Assembly: GCA_030762935.1 (NCBI GenBank)
Contig: CM060896.1
Coordinates: forward strand, 9,213,501-9,277,500
Reading direction: 5' to 3'
Source of the DNA: Hymenopus coronatus
Taxonomy: Eukaryota; Arthropoda; Insecta; Mantodea; Hymenopodidae
Length of the DNA: 64,000 bases
Of the stretch, positions 34,949 to 45,913 are shown piece by piece (position 1 is the first letter of the stretch; every line of letters begins with the position of its first letter). The notes below the pieces were generated by a model. That model saw only the letters and a list, made by a program, of their open reading frames with translations. It ran no database searches and was not told the DNA's origin. Made by a program: the position numbers and the translations under genes.

Positions 34949-35607
34949 TTAAATGCTGTCGAATTATCAAACAAAAGTAAGAGTATTATCTTGTGATTTC
35001 CATACAACCTAAAATGATTTTATATTGGCACAATCAGAAGAATTAACTAATGCTGTAAAAGGAAAGTACACAAACAAAGGTGACAGTAACACATGCAGCG
35101 GCGAGTATTGAGGACACACATGGATAGTTGCTTCACTCTACAAAGTTTTATCAGGAGATGAAGAGAAATGTGCAATAAGTAAGAGAGGGTGGCATTGCCT
35201 TGCTTTAGATTACCAACGTGGAACTTGGGGGTATTAGGGGAAACTGGCAATATGGAATTTGTACCTTTTCTACAAAAACTGAGCATATTTTATTTGAATG
35301 TCGAGGGACAAGTGAATGGCTTCAATATGTGGCAAATAGCTAAAATCAAACCAGCAAATGGCAGCAAGGAAGATGACAAAATGCAAATCATGAAGCTTAG
35401 GAAGTTTTTGTATAGGGTTATGATCAGCAAGGAGAAGAGACATGTGTTTGCCTTATGAAAATAGTTAGCAATATTATTTTGATTGTACAAGTATTGTATC
35501 AAATTAGAATGAATATATGCAAGTTTAATTGTGTATTGAATTTACATGTATAAAACGACTTCTTTTTAATTTATGCAATTCTGCGTGGTTGCGGCTAGGG
35601 GATGTAC
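34949..35607 (+). other. Possible non-LTR retrotransposon tail
   Basis: A plus-strand open frame at about 35189-35455 reads ETGNMEFVPFLQKLSIFYLN and ends ISKEKRHVFAL. It recalls the zinc-knuckle/C-terminal tail after RNase H in Jockey/R1-type elements, but cysteines are lost. Low certainty. Confidence 0.3.
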
Positions 35608-36723
35608 AAGGACTGTCCCAGAAGTACCTGACCTAACAAAGAAAGCACAAAAATTTGGGGGAAAAAACATCTTTATTTCTCTACATAGTCTCCTTTCAGC
35701 TTGATACACTTTTCCCAGGGGTGTCCAATAGCTTCGATACCCTGTTTATAGTGAGAACTATCAAGGTATGCAAAATAGCCATCAACTGCAGACTCCACCT
35801 CTTCATTGTTGGCAAATCTTCTACCATCAAGCCATTTCTCCAAGTTTGGAAAGAGAAAATAATCAGAGGGAGCTAAATCTAGCAAATAGGGTGCATGAGG
35901 AAGCAATTCGAACTTTAACTCATTGATTTTGGCCATGGCGATAATGGACGTGTGAACTGATGCATTGTCTTGATGAAGCAAAACTTTCTTTTTTGCTAAA
36001 TGTGGCAATTTTTGCGTGATTTCATCACTCAAACGCTGTAACAAGTTTGCATAATATTTGTATTGTTTACTTTTCCTTTTTTGAGATGGTCAATGAAAAT
36101 CATCCCACATGCGTCCCAGAAAACTGACACCATGACCTTGCCTGCAGATGGAACTATCTCCGCCTTCTTTGGAGCAGATTCTTTCCTTCCAATCCACTGT
36201 TTTGATTGCTCCTTCATGTCAGGTGTGAAGTGATAGACCCAGATTTCATTCATTGTTATGAATCAACGCAAAAATTCAGCTTTATTGCAGCGAAACATTG
36301 CCAAACACTCGACAGAAACATCCTCACGATGCTGTTTTTGTTCTATTGTGAGCAAATGCGGCACACAACTTTCTCATATCCAAATTTTCAGTCAGTAACC
36401 TCATTTGGTCGACCACTGCGATGTTCATCTCGGCAGCTCGTATGGCCGCGTTTAAACTCTACTGCCCAATATTTCACTGTTGTAAACGAAGGAGCAGACT
36501 CCCCCAAAGTAGAATCTAGCTCAGCTGGACTAAGACCTTTCAAATGAAAATATTGTATCACATAACGATGACCAGTTTACAAATTCACTGAGAGTATTCA
36601 CTAATGATGACTGCTAAACAATGTAAGATCGTCAAACTTCAAACTTAAGCTTTCTAAGGTTGGAACTTTTTACCAGTGTTGTTGTTTGCTATCTATACGT
36701 GAGGCTGGGTACTTCTGGGACAG
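35608..36723 (-). mobile_element. Mariner element, minus orientation
   Basis: Ends share CTGTCCCAGAAGTACC (35614-35629) and its reverse complement GGTACTTCTGGGACAG (36708-36723). The element is about 1.1 kb and contains a mariner transposase relic reading leftwards. Confidence 0.8.
35673..36600 (-). pseudogene. Mariner transposase relic
   Basis: Minus strand: N-terminal remnants near 36590-36400 (LSPAELDSTLGESAPSFTTV, RSGRPNEVTD). Next comes MNEIWVYHFTPDMKEQSKQW (GDE block without the aspartate context) and PSAGKVMVSVFWDACGMIFI. An open 123-codon segment 36044-35673 follows with VLLHQDNASVHTSIIAMAKI, APYLLDLAPSDYFLFPNLEK and the C-terminal tail through the stop. The 3' half is in one frame; the 5' half has stops. 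Confidence 0.85.
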
Positions 36724-37135
36724 CTGGGTCTCAAGTGAAATGGTAACACTGTTGTATCTCTGGCTCTGACATTTTGTGTGACTGAGAGAGCCAGTGTTGC
36801 CTACTCTTGCCCTACTTTGTAAAAAGCAAACAACAAAAGCTATAACATTAATTATAACAATATAATGATGACTGTAAGAATAACTATAACAAGGGTAATG
36901 AAGTAAATCTTAAAAAAATCTTCACCTGGGCTAAAACAAACAATTACTGATGGCAACACAATTGACAACATAGTCAAAACTGCAGTGCATGCACATGATT
37001 TGGTCCTAATAGCAGACAATTTCCATCGTTACTCAGCACTTCAAACCTTGCTGATTTTCATTTATTTTCTTGTGTGATGTGTTTTGACTGTAGCAAGGCT
37101 TTAAGTAACAACAGTAAACTATATTTATTAAAAAT
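36724..37135. other. No gene seen
   Basis: AT-rich intronic DNA between a mariner and an H-repeat. Confidence 0.4.
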
Positions 37136-37590
37136 CTGATGTGTTCCATTCACATGACTTTCTCTACATCTCTACAATAAATCATTATTAAAAAGCTTAT
37201 TCTTCTATTTGCTTAATGCTAATTAGCAGAAATGGTTTTATTACTTGCTTCTTTGTACGTAGAAGCCAAATAAGGGAGTATCATAGGTTAAAGTGATAGT
37301 CAAAAGCTGGTTGCTATGTGACTGAAGTTCCTTTGTTTGTATGGACAGGAATTGACAAATTTCTACATGAGAAAAGTATAAGTATTTTACAGCTGAAACT
37401 AATAACTACGAATATATCAAAAACGGTCAACCTTATGCAAAAATGTAACATAAATGGAATGTTTTAACAAGCTCTAAATTTTTTGAGTGGCAAGTTTTTG
37501 TCTATCTCTTATGGTTTACCAGTTATGCAAAATTTCGCAAAATCCACCCAGAATAAACATCGTCAGAGGCTATTCTCAGAAAATACAAGA
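37136..37590 (+). repeat. H-repeat, 5' half
   Basis: Starts TCTGATGTGTTCCATTCACA, then ACTTTCTCTAC. It continues to CAGAGGCTATTCTCAGAAAA and is cut by the next mariner fragment near 37592. Confidence 0.75.
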
Positions 37591-37591
37591 T

Positions 37592-38180
37592 ATGCAGAGG
37601 GTGATTCAAACATAAACAGTAATTTTATTAACATTGATTAAATATATACACAAGTGACTTCACCAGCATTTCTCAACATAGTCTCCTTCACACTGTAACA
37701 CATTTTTGCCAATGTTTTGGAAGCTTGAACATTCCTTCTTCAAAAAAAGTTTGAGGGCATATGGCCAACCAATTGCGCACATGCTCCTCGACATCCTCGT
37801 TGTTTTCGAAATGTTTCGCTCCAAGCAATTCTTTCATGGGTGCAAATAGAAAATAGTCTGGGGAGGACAAGTCTGGACTATAAGGAGGGTGTTCAAGGGT
37901 TTCCCAGTGCATGTCCAATGTCAAATTGGTGGTGTGAGGCGTAGCGTTGTCTTGGAGAAGGATGACATCTCTGATGGGCATAAGACATCTTTTGCTTCGG
38001 TAGGCAGCTTTTACAGACCTTAACAATTGGCAATAGTAAGCTTTTGATGAATTTCTTTGACAGTGGTGCGGCGATCACCTTCAATATGCTCGCGAATGGC
38101 ATGGATGTTGTCATCTGGTCTTGACCTTGGGCATCGAGCATGACCTTCATTTTCCATAAATTCTCTCAGCCGCCCTTAAA
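37592..38180 (-). pseudogene. Mariner fragment (C-terminal two-thirds)
   Basis: A terminal-repeat-like AGAGGGTGATTCAAACATAA lies at about 37595. The minus strand reads RDVILLQDNATPHTTNLTLD, then HPPYSPDLSSPDYFLFAPMK (D34D region) and FKLPKHWQKCVTV at the C-terminus in one 112-codon frame. Upstream, HTH-like residues appear in another frame (QDQMTTSMPFASILKV). It is a different mariner lineage from those at 18.5 and 35.6 kb. The N-terminus and right end are missing. Confidence 0.8.
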
Positions 38181-38593
38181 TTGTGTGGCCCAAGTAAACA
38201 CTCGATTTTGCAACAATGTAGTGTCCCCAAACTGTGCCCTTAAATAGTCACTTGGTTAATTTTAGAAGTTAATTGTATTAGACTCACATGACTGTTCTTT
38301 ATAATGGAAAAGTCCCGAGCTACTAACTTTTAGGGAAAAAACCTGTCTCTATAAAACTCCCTGTTACTGAGACCTCTAATGCACTAAAACCTTGCTCTTA
38401 CAAAAGCATTTGTGTTTCTGGATTGACAACAAAAGCAACCTTGGCATATACAATAACAACTTTTCACCCTAATGTTTTGTGTTCTGTAATCTGCCCAGTC
38501 TTGGTTACTGAAGCACATATCTTTCCTATGTTAAACCTGTGCAAAATAATAATTAAAATAATAAAATACAAAGTGTGCTAACATACTGTTGCA
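38181..38593. other. No gene seen
   Basis: Intronic sequence without recognised features. Confidence 0.4.
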
Positions 38594-38706
38594 AATTAAT
38601 GATTGTAACAATTCTCCACTGCTGACGATGCAACAGATCATTTTATTGCAAAACTAGTCCTTCGATTTCAAAAAGCTAAGTAGAGAATTGTTACAATTAT
38701 TAATTG
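38594..38706 (+). ncRNA. Hammerhead-ribozyme-like relic of a PLE terminus
   Basis: CTGACGA (38622-38628), an extra T, the hairpin GCAA...TTGC, then AAAACTAGTC (38650-38659). An intact hammerhead would have GAAAC here, so the core is G-to-A mutated. Outside it, TGTAACAATTCTC (left) and GAGAATTGTTACA (right) can pair as a long stem I. The ACTAGT next to the cleavage site is a self-complementary short stem III, the pattern described for PLE hammerheads, which are thought to act as dimers. Confidence 0.5.
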
Positions 38707-38767
38707 TTATATTAATATTTGTATCTACATATTTGATACGCTTGTGTACATGAGCAAGAAAACTTAC

Positions 38768-38997
38768 TCTATACCCCTGCGCCATCTAATAAGGTTATCT
38801 CTAAGATGGTTTTCAATGGACTCTTGAAGCAACTGAGTGGCGGATGTTGATGTTAGAGTATACTGCAGTGATGCTGGTTGAACACTTTCCATTGGAGCTC
38901 CAATATTGCGTCCAAAAGCTGGCCACCAATCAGAACGCTTAGTGAGATCAAACCTGGTGTGTCTAGGCAGTTCTTCCTTCTGCACATTTGCCCATAT
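38768..38997 (-). CDS. CC2D2A: CC2D2A orthologue, internal exon
   Basis: Acceptor GTTGTTTACAG; donor ATAGA|GTAAGT. It opens IWANVQKEELPRHTRFDLTK in phase 0 directly after ...INEEN of the exon at 51140-51403. The vertebrate protein has DNIWFNIQ at this junction. The rest (SDWWPAFGRNIGAPMESVQP, then a helix LQESIENHLRDNLIRWRRGI) aligns with the W-rich segment and amphipathic helix of the C-terminal transglutaminase-like region. It ends in phase 2. Confidence 0.9.
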
Positions 38998-39159
38998 CTG
39001 TAAACAACAACCAAAACCTCAAAACCAAATCTGAGTTTAGGTACTTTATTTTCCAGAACATATTGAGTGCACTTTTACATTGTTTAAAAACATTAAAAAA
39101 AAAACTCATTTATTTATACAAAAAAAGGTATTTGAATTTATCATAGGATTAAAACAAAA

Positions 39160-39912
39160 TCTGATGTGTTCCATTCACATAACTTTCTCTACATCTTGTA
39201 ACAAATTATTTGTTAATAAGCTTATTCTTCTATCTACACCATACTAAAAGAGATAAACATTAACAGAAACAATCTTATTACTTAGTTCCTTATAAGTAGA
39301 AGGGAATACACTAGACTAAACCATCAGTCAAATGTTTTAAAATGTGGTTGCTATGGGGTTGAAATTCCTCTGTTTGTATGGCCAGGAGTAGACAAATTCC
39401 CATATGAGGGAAGAAAAAAAAAAAAACATTTGACAGAAATTACATGTTTTAACAAGATCTACATATTTTGTTTATCTCTTATAGCTTATCAGTTATACAA
39501 AATTCATGCAGAGTAAAGAAGTCTTCAGAGGCTATTCCCAAAAAATTCAAAATATAAATTTTATTTGTCATGTAAATATATCTACTATATAGTATTTCAA
39601 TCAAAATGTTTTGTGTCATGTTTGAAAAAATGAATCTTTTTTAAATGTTTTTCATGTAAGGGGTAGTTGTGGGTGGAGATGTGGGGATTAAACTTAAACA
39701 CCAAGTTTGGCATTAAAAATACTTTTGAGCTATTCTGCACATGCGCACGCACGCACGCACCCCCACACCCACACCCCTTTTACTAGAAATACTTCTTTTG
39801 GACTCAGGGGACCTCAAAACATATTTTTGTAGAAATCTCAACATCAAATTTTTGGGTGGAATGCAATAGCTTCTCTAGGTACTATGTACTTGTATGTGCT
39901 AGAGAAAGTAAT
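39160..39912 (+). repeat. H-repeat copy
   Basis: TCTGATGTGTTCCATTCACA start, ACTTTCTCTACATC. It has an internal deletion near 39410, a CA/CGCA microsatellite at 39735-39775 and ends TGTGCTAGAGAAAGTAA. It starts about 160 bp upstream (transcription sense) of a CC2D2A exon. Confidence 0.8.
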
Positions 39913-40284
39913 AAACACCTAATAAATAATATGCACTACGCTGTTGACACACAAGAAAAACAATGCTATTATTTACTAGCCTATATTCTCGGCCATATAA
40001 CAAAGAGTTTAAAACCAAATATCCAACAGCTGCCACCAAACAAAGAAACTTATAGGACAGCAGGAAACATTTTATTATAAAGCCCTTTAGAGATAGAAAG
40101 TTAAAACATAAAACTTCACTTATGTATTTATCCAAATACAAGACATCCTTGAATGCAACACAACCCTCATTTTACAGAACTTCATTTTGAAATTTAGCAT
40201 TATCATGTATATAAAAAGAAGACATAACTTAACTGAAAACTTGCAAATATGCAAAGAAGCTTGTAACAAAGATGTGATTAAATA

Positions 40285-41915
40285 AAACACAAAAGAATTT
40301 GAGTCAGTTTTTTGTAACACAAACATCGCTTATTTTTACTTACTGGGACCGGTTTCAACCCTCAACTCCAAAATACCAACACATATTCCAAATAGCTCCC
40401 AACAATGGCTTCCAAAAAAGTACAGTAGACAAGAGAATGCACAAATAGAAAAACTGAACTGCATAACACTACAACCACTGTGACCAATCTCAGTTCAGAA
40501 AGTTCACCTATCATCCTTGGGAACACAACAAACCTCAGGGATTATAACATCAGCTGAGCTCTCAAAGACAACTACAGCATTCAGAAACTAATGTGTAAAA
40601 ATGTAAAAGATCCCATCCCTGCAAACAAAAAACCAGGAATTTATGAAATCAAATGCTAAGACTTAATCCAGTGTATATAAAAAGGAAAAAGAGAAGTTTG
40701 GAGACCAGATTAAAGTAACACATGACAAACTTAAAATACAAACAAACAGAAAAATCAGCAATATAAACACCTAGAATAAGATGTCTAGGAGAAAATGTAG
40801 TTCATCATAAACAAAAATAACCATATCACGAATTTTGATTTGCCACCACACAGCAACCTTTGGAAGCTCATAGATCCAGCACCACTCTCATCCTTGACGC
40901 CAACAAAGCAAGATTTAGTTGGAATTTAGGGGTTAAAATGGGAACAAGTGTTCCTAAAACCAACCCCAAAGTAAAAAAAATCTGATATGTTCCATTCACA
41001 TGACTTTCTCTACATATGTCCCAAATTATTGTTAAAAACCTTATGCTTCCATTTACTTCATGCTAATCGAGAAAAAATAAGCAGAAATAGTCTTATTACA
41101 TGCTTCCTTGTAAGTAGAAGCGAAATAAGGGAGTACCATAGGTTAAAGTGACAGTCAAAAGCTGGTTGCTCTGTGACTGAAGTTCCTTTGTTTGTATGGA
41201 CATGAGTTGACAAATTCCTGTATGAGAAAAGTGCAAGTATTTTAAAGCCGAAACCAAAAATAAGGAGTTTCTAAAAAACAATCAACTCCACGAAAAAAAT
41301 GTTTATAACATAAATTGTGTGTTTTAATGGGCTCTACATTTTTTGTAAGGTAAGTTTTTGTCCATCTCTTTTGGTTTAGCAGTTATGCAAAATTCCGTAA
41401 AGTTCATCCAAATAAAGTAGACTTCAGGGGCTATTCCCAGAAAATTCAAGATATACACTTTATTTGTCTGGTAAATGTCTTTTATATATAATATTTTAAT
41501 AAAAATCGTTAGACAAATGAAGAAAGTCAAAATGTTCGAAAAAAGTTCCATGTAAAGGATAGTTGGGGGTGGGGGAATTTTCTTGAAAATCTTCGTGTTG
41601 TATCCTTGGAAGATACCAAACTTAAATACCAAGTTTAGTATTCAACGGTCTATTAATTTTTGAGCCCCATGCACACTCACACGCACGCCCGCCTGCCCAC
41701 CTGCCTGCCCCCCCCCCACCCACACACACACACCTTTTTCTGAAAATGCTTTTTTTTTTGGGTGACCCAAAACATGTATTTCCAGTGAAATCTCAGTACT
41801 GAATATTTGGGTGGAAAGCAATATCTTCCTTATACAATATACATAGTACGTGTAGAGAAAATAATAAGTGATGTTTGGGTTACAAAAAACTGGCTCAAAT
41901 TCTTTTGTTTTTTAC
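40285..41915 (+). mobile_element. Penelope-like element (decayed), split by an H-repeat
   Basis: Left end AAAAGAATTTGAGTCAGTTT ... ACATCGCTTATTTTTACTTA is inverted relative to the right end AAGTGATGTTTGGGTTACAA ... CTGGCTCAAATTCTTTT. The body reads PGIYEIKC (GIY-YIG start) and LETRLK at about 40620-40720, with stops. The reverse complement of the left end includes TTGAAACCGGTCCCAG (hammerhead GAAAC-CG-GTC). The right end has GGGAACAAGTGTTCCTAAAA, a mutated hammerhead hairpin. No RT domain is left. Confidence 0.7.
40980..41860 (+). repeat. H-repeat, full-length copy inside a PLE
   Basis: Starts TCTGATATGTTCCATTCACA, then ACTTTCTCTACAT. It carries a C/CA-rich microsatellite at 41665-41735 and ends ACATAGTACGTGTAGAGAAA ATAA. 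The uninterrupted PLE end is known from the inverted copy (AGTAAAAATAAGCGATG), which places the insertion between A and T with no duplication. Confidence 0.85.
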
Positions 41916-42753
41916 ATAACTTAATGTTTAAATGAAATGTAAAGGTTTGCCATATATTTTGAACAGACTTGGACACTTAACCTGATTAAGTCCATTTATT
42001 TATTAGTATTATATTTTTTTTTTGTACTTAATATGAATTTGTGTGGAAATTCATTCACATTATAAGCGGTTGACAGAGAGGGCAGTATGGAAATGTATGG
42101 TATGGGTGTGATAGTATGTGTGGTATCAGCGTAACAACGATGATGGATATGATTTGATACTTAATTGTTTTACATAATTTTAAATTCACATTGCGAGTGC
42201 AAGAGATATGCAGAACGGAAATGTAGTGGTACGTTTGTGTTCAGCAGTGAAGGAGGAAGATTAGTAATTATGGATATCATTTACAATTAAGACAATATAT
42301 TTAATATAATTACTGTAAAGTGGTTTACCTAATTTGAACTTATGCATAAATTCATGTTTTGAGCGAGAGAGACAGAGAGAGGGAGTGTGGAGATGTACAG
42401 AATGTGTGCCATGGTAGCATAGATAACCTATTATGGACGATAGAATGTACATTGGTAGCAGTGGCAGGAGCATAGCGTAGCAATGATTATGGATTTTATT
42501 TTCTATCAAGACAACATAGGCATTAACAGATAATTTCTGGCATGAAATGAAAGGCACGAAATCTGCCGCTTTTGTTGCGATCTTGCCAGTAATGCATACT
42601 ATTTCCCCCAGGCTTCGCCACTGCCGTACCTGCAAAGATGAAACTTACTTTATCCACACAAGTTATTCAGAATGCATATATCGCGAATGCAAGATGACCC
42701 CTCAGTTCTGAACATATTTTTAAAAGAATATTGTCTTGTATTCGATAAATACA

Positions 42754-43122
42754 GTACTTAGCTTTTACATATACTTCACTTGCTTTTATGAAAAAAGACA
42801 ATTGTTTCACGAGCTCTTGCCCATATCATCAGCTGTTGAACCACCACTGTTAGTGTAAGGTACCATTGCTGTTGTTCGGTTGATTGTGGTGACATCTGGT
42901 GGACAGGCGATGAGGTTCGATAAACAATTCAATGAGGGAGTTCAAAATTCCTTAAGATAAAAACTCTTGCGCACACTGTTAATTTGAATAGATTTGATAG
43001 TTCTTTTAGTAGCTCAATTTGATGGTTGTGGTGCCAAAAGTGGTACACCACTGCAGGTTTAAGTTTAATATTTCTGTATATCTTATGAGGACCATAGACA
43101 ATATGGCTAACTAAATATAATG
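42754..43122. other. No gene seen
   Basis: AT-rich intronic DNA between two DNA-transposon copies. Confidence 0.4.
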
Positions 43123-43645
43123 AAAGTTATCAACATAAAACTTTATTTACCTTACTCTGTTTCTCAACATAATCGTAATTGCTATCAAGGTATTTATTGT
43201 CACATGTACCAGTTTTTCAATACCCCAAAGAACTTATTTGATTTTTTGAATATAAAAAATGTTCCGCCAATCAAATTTTATAGGCAAATAACGCAAATGT
43301 ATGCTGATAATGCAATCAAGTCTTCAGTGAGGAAATGACACATAATTTATGAGTAATCAAGGTAGAATCAGTGTATGTAAAAAAGGCCGGAGTGGAAAAT
43401 TCATCAATCGTTATGGAGGAGTAAAAAACTTTTACTTTAAGAAAAACCGGTGTTTCACTTTGGACACCATAACATGACTTTTTGGATGGAAAAGATTTCC
43501 CAGCCAGGAAGTCCTCAAAGTAACAGTGATATCTTGGTTCATATCTTTAGTGGTAGAAGAGTATAACATCTGTATTGACAATTACGTTGAGAAGTAGAAT
43601 AAAGTACTGTAACTTTGTAAATAAAGTTTTGTGTTGATAACTTTT
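43123..43645. mobile_element. Internally deleted TIR element (mariner/Tc1-like MITE)
   Basis: AAAGTTATCAACATAAAACT at 43123 and the reverse complement of AGTTTTGTGTTGATAACTTT at 43626-43645 are inverted ends. Similarity continues inwards with TTATTTAC and TTCTCAAC. Length 523 bp, no transposase frame. Superfamily assigned by size and TIR style only. Confidence 0.6.
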
Positions 43646-43919
43646 GATACTATTTAGTTATGCCAAAACATCTGTCACTTTCTGGATGGCCCTTGCATTT
43701 ATGATTTCAGGTTTCTTTTGGTTTTACCAATGTATTTCATATTGTAATATATACCCAGTGAGGAGTAGGTTTTATCACTACACTGTGGTAGCTTCGGGGT
43801 AGAGCTGTTCACGCCTGCAAGAGGAAAGCATGTGGCCTCAGGGTTTAAGGTACAGTGTACTGTTGGGTGGACAGATAAGGAGCTATAGACAAATTAACAA
43901 GGGTACAAGGGACACACGA
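43646..43919. other. No gene seen
   Basis: Intronic sequence without recognised features. Confidence 0.4.
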
Positions 43920-44908
43920 TCTGATGTGTTACACTCACTCGACTTTCTCTAACTGTTCTACAAACACACTTCTTAAAAAAAGATTATTCTTCTTTCTACA
44001 CCATACTAATCTCCTTATTACTTAGTTATTTATAAATAGAAGGGACCTAAAGGATGGCGCTATGCCAAAGCGACAGTCAAATGTTTTAAAAGGTATCGTT
44101 ATGCAATTATCTTTGAAATTGGCTTCTTTGCTTGGGCAGGAGTAGAACATAAGAAAAATGGGCATTTCTTGTCTGAGAAAAGTATAAGTATTTAAAATTG
44201 AAACCAATAGCAAGGAATATCTTGGAAAAGATCAACTCTACAAGAAAAATACATAAATTGTGCATTTTAACAAGATCTACATTTTTATTTAGTAAGTTTT
44301 TGTCTATCTTTATCCGTTTAACTGTTATGCAAAATTCTGCAAAAATCAACCAGAATAAAGTGCTCTTCAGAGGCTATTTCCAGAAAATTCAAAATATACA
44401 TTTTATTTGTGTTGTAAATAAGTTTAATATATGGTATTTTAATCAAAATCGTAAAGAGCCAGTTTTGAGAAAAACAAAATTTTCAAAAATGTTTCCATGT
44501 AAAGGATTTGTTGGGAGGGGTGGGGGGGGTGGGAGTGGAGTTTGTTGAAAATCTTTGTGTCACATTCCCTGGAAGATAATCTTAAATACCAAGTTTGGTA
44601 TTTAATGGTCATTTAATTTTTGATGCAGGCATGCACGCGCGCACACACACAGGCCCTTTTCTAAAATTGCTATTTTTGGATTCAGGGTTTCTCAAAACAT
44701 ATATTTCTGGTGAAATTTTGGTATGGAAATTTTGGGTGCAATACAATACCTTCTCTATAAACTGTGTACATAGTACATGTAGAGAAACTAAAAATGCTTT
44801 TTAGGATTTAGGAATTCTCAAAACGTCCAGTAAAATCTTGGTATTGAATTTTTGTGTGCATTACAATACCTTCTCTATACACTATGTACATAGCACGTGT
44901 AGAGAAAG
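43920..44908 (+). repeat. H-repeat with duplicated 3' end
   Basis: 5' end ATCTGATGTGTTACACTCAC; body to the first 3' end at about 44790 (ACATGTAGAGAAACTAAAAA). A second copy of the last ~115 bp then ends at 44908 with ACATAGCACGTGTAGAGAAA GTA. Both 3' ends carry the ACTATGTACATAG-like palindrome (GTGTACATAGTACATG in the first). Confidence 0.8.
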
Positions 44909-45239
44909 TAAAAAGATAAGATATGACTAGGAAGAGGGTTCCACTCACACTTTAAAATAAAGATTATATGTTGGGCTCTCAAAGTCAGCAGCTTGATGAA
45001 CCTCACCTACTTCCTCAAGCTTTTATAATAAAATCCAAGCTTAGGCCAGTGTTGCAATAGGAAGGCTAGGTCAGCTTTTCCAATTCTTGCTACTAATAAC
45101 GAATGGAGAAATTGGTGTCACATTACCTTTTTACTGTATTACCATATTTATCCAAATACAAGATGACCTAGAATGCAAGCCAACCCCATTTTTCAGACTT
45201 AATTTTGGAAATAAGAACTATAGCTTTCCTGGCGACGTG

Positions 45240-45311
45240 TTAATTCAAAATCTTCTCGGGCTTCTAGCCAGGTTATTACCTGGCTAGAAGCCCGAGAAGA
45301 TTTTGAATTAA
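45240..45311. repeat. Near-perfect palindrome, 34-bp arms
   Basis: Arms TTAATTCAAAATCTTCTCGG... and ...CCGAGAAGATTTTGAATTAA around a 4-base centre (TATT). The same arm sequence bounds the PLE-like terminus at 59270-59420, so this is that terminus with its middle removed. Confidence 0.9.
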
Positions 45312-45428
45312 TTTTGGAATTTTGCATACATCTACCTATGACATGTTTAAAAGGCATAGGTATAAAAAATAAACTTTTTAAATAAAATTTAAAGGTTTGC
45401 CATATATTTTGAACAACTATATAGTTAT

Positions 45429-45913
45429 ATGTATATGTTTGGCCCGAGGAGGGAAATGCGCAGCCAACCTCTGTGTTTCTGCTTGACAGTTCACTTCCAA
45501 TACAACCACCGTGTGAAAGGAAGTCCTGTATATGTTTGGCCCGAGGAGGGAAATGCGCAGCCAACCTCTGTGCTTCTGCTTGACAGTTGACTTCCAGTAC
45601 AACCACCGTGTGAAAGGAAGTCCTGTATATGTTTGGCCCGAGGAGGGAAATGCGCAGCCAACCTCTGTGTTTCTGCTTGACAGTTGACTTCCAATACAAC
45701 CACCATGTAAAAGGAAGTCCTGTATATGTTTGGCCCGAGGAGGGAAATGCGCAGCCAACCTCTGTGTTTCTGCTTGACAGTTGACTTCCAGTACAACCAC
45801 CGTGTGAAAGGAAGTCCAGTATGTGTTTGGCCCGAGGAGGGAAATGCGCAGCCTACCTCTGTGTTTCTGCTTGACAGTTGACTTCCAATACAACCACCGT
45901 GTGAAAGGAAGTG
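45429..45913. repeat. Minisatellite, 5 x 97 bp
   Basis: The unit containing GTTTGGCCCGAGGAGGGAAA, GCGCAGCCAACCTCTGTGTT and ACAACCACCGTGTGAAAGGA recurs at 45438, 45535, 45632, 45729 and 45826 (exactly 97 bp apart). Copies differ at only a few positions. The unit has no stop in any minus frame, so spurious overlapping ORFs of over 150 codons arise. Confidence 0.95.

Larger units (their letters stand above)
40124..42753. mobile_element. TIR element (T-family), copy 2, with nested PLE and H-repeat
   Basis: Left TIR GTATTTATCCAAATACAAGA (about 40124) and right TIR TCTTGTATTCGATAAATACA (about 42734). Interior blocks match the copy at 45142-46181: AAAGGTTTGCCATATATTTT at about 41941 and CAGGCTTCGCCACTGCCGTA at about 42610. 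Subtracting the PLE at 40285-41915 leaves about 1.0 kb, the size of the other copy. The section 42020-42480 contains two diverged direct repeats around GACAGAGAG(A/G)G. Confidence 0.7.

Noticed and set aside
37136..37590. H-repeat as a simple TIR MITE
   Set aside because: The inverted ACTTTCTCTAC motifs are subterminal, not terminal, and no target duplication was found at the best-resolved insertion, so a Helentron-associated structure fits better.
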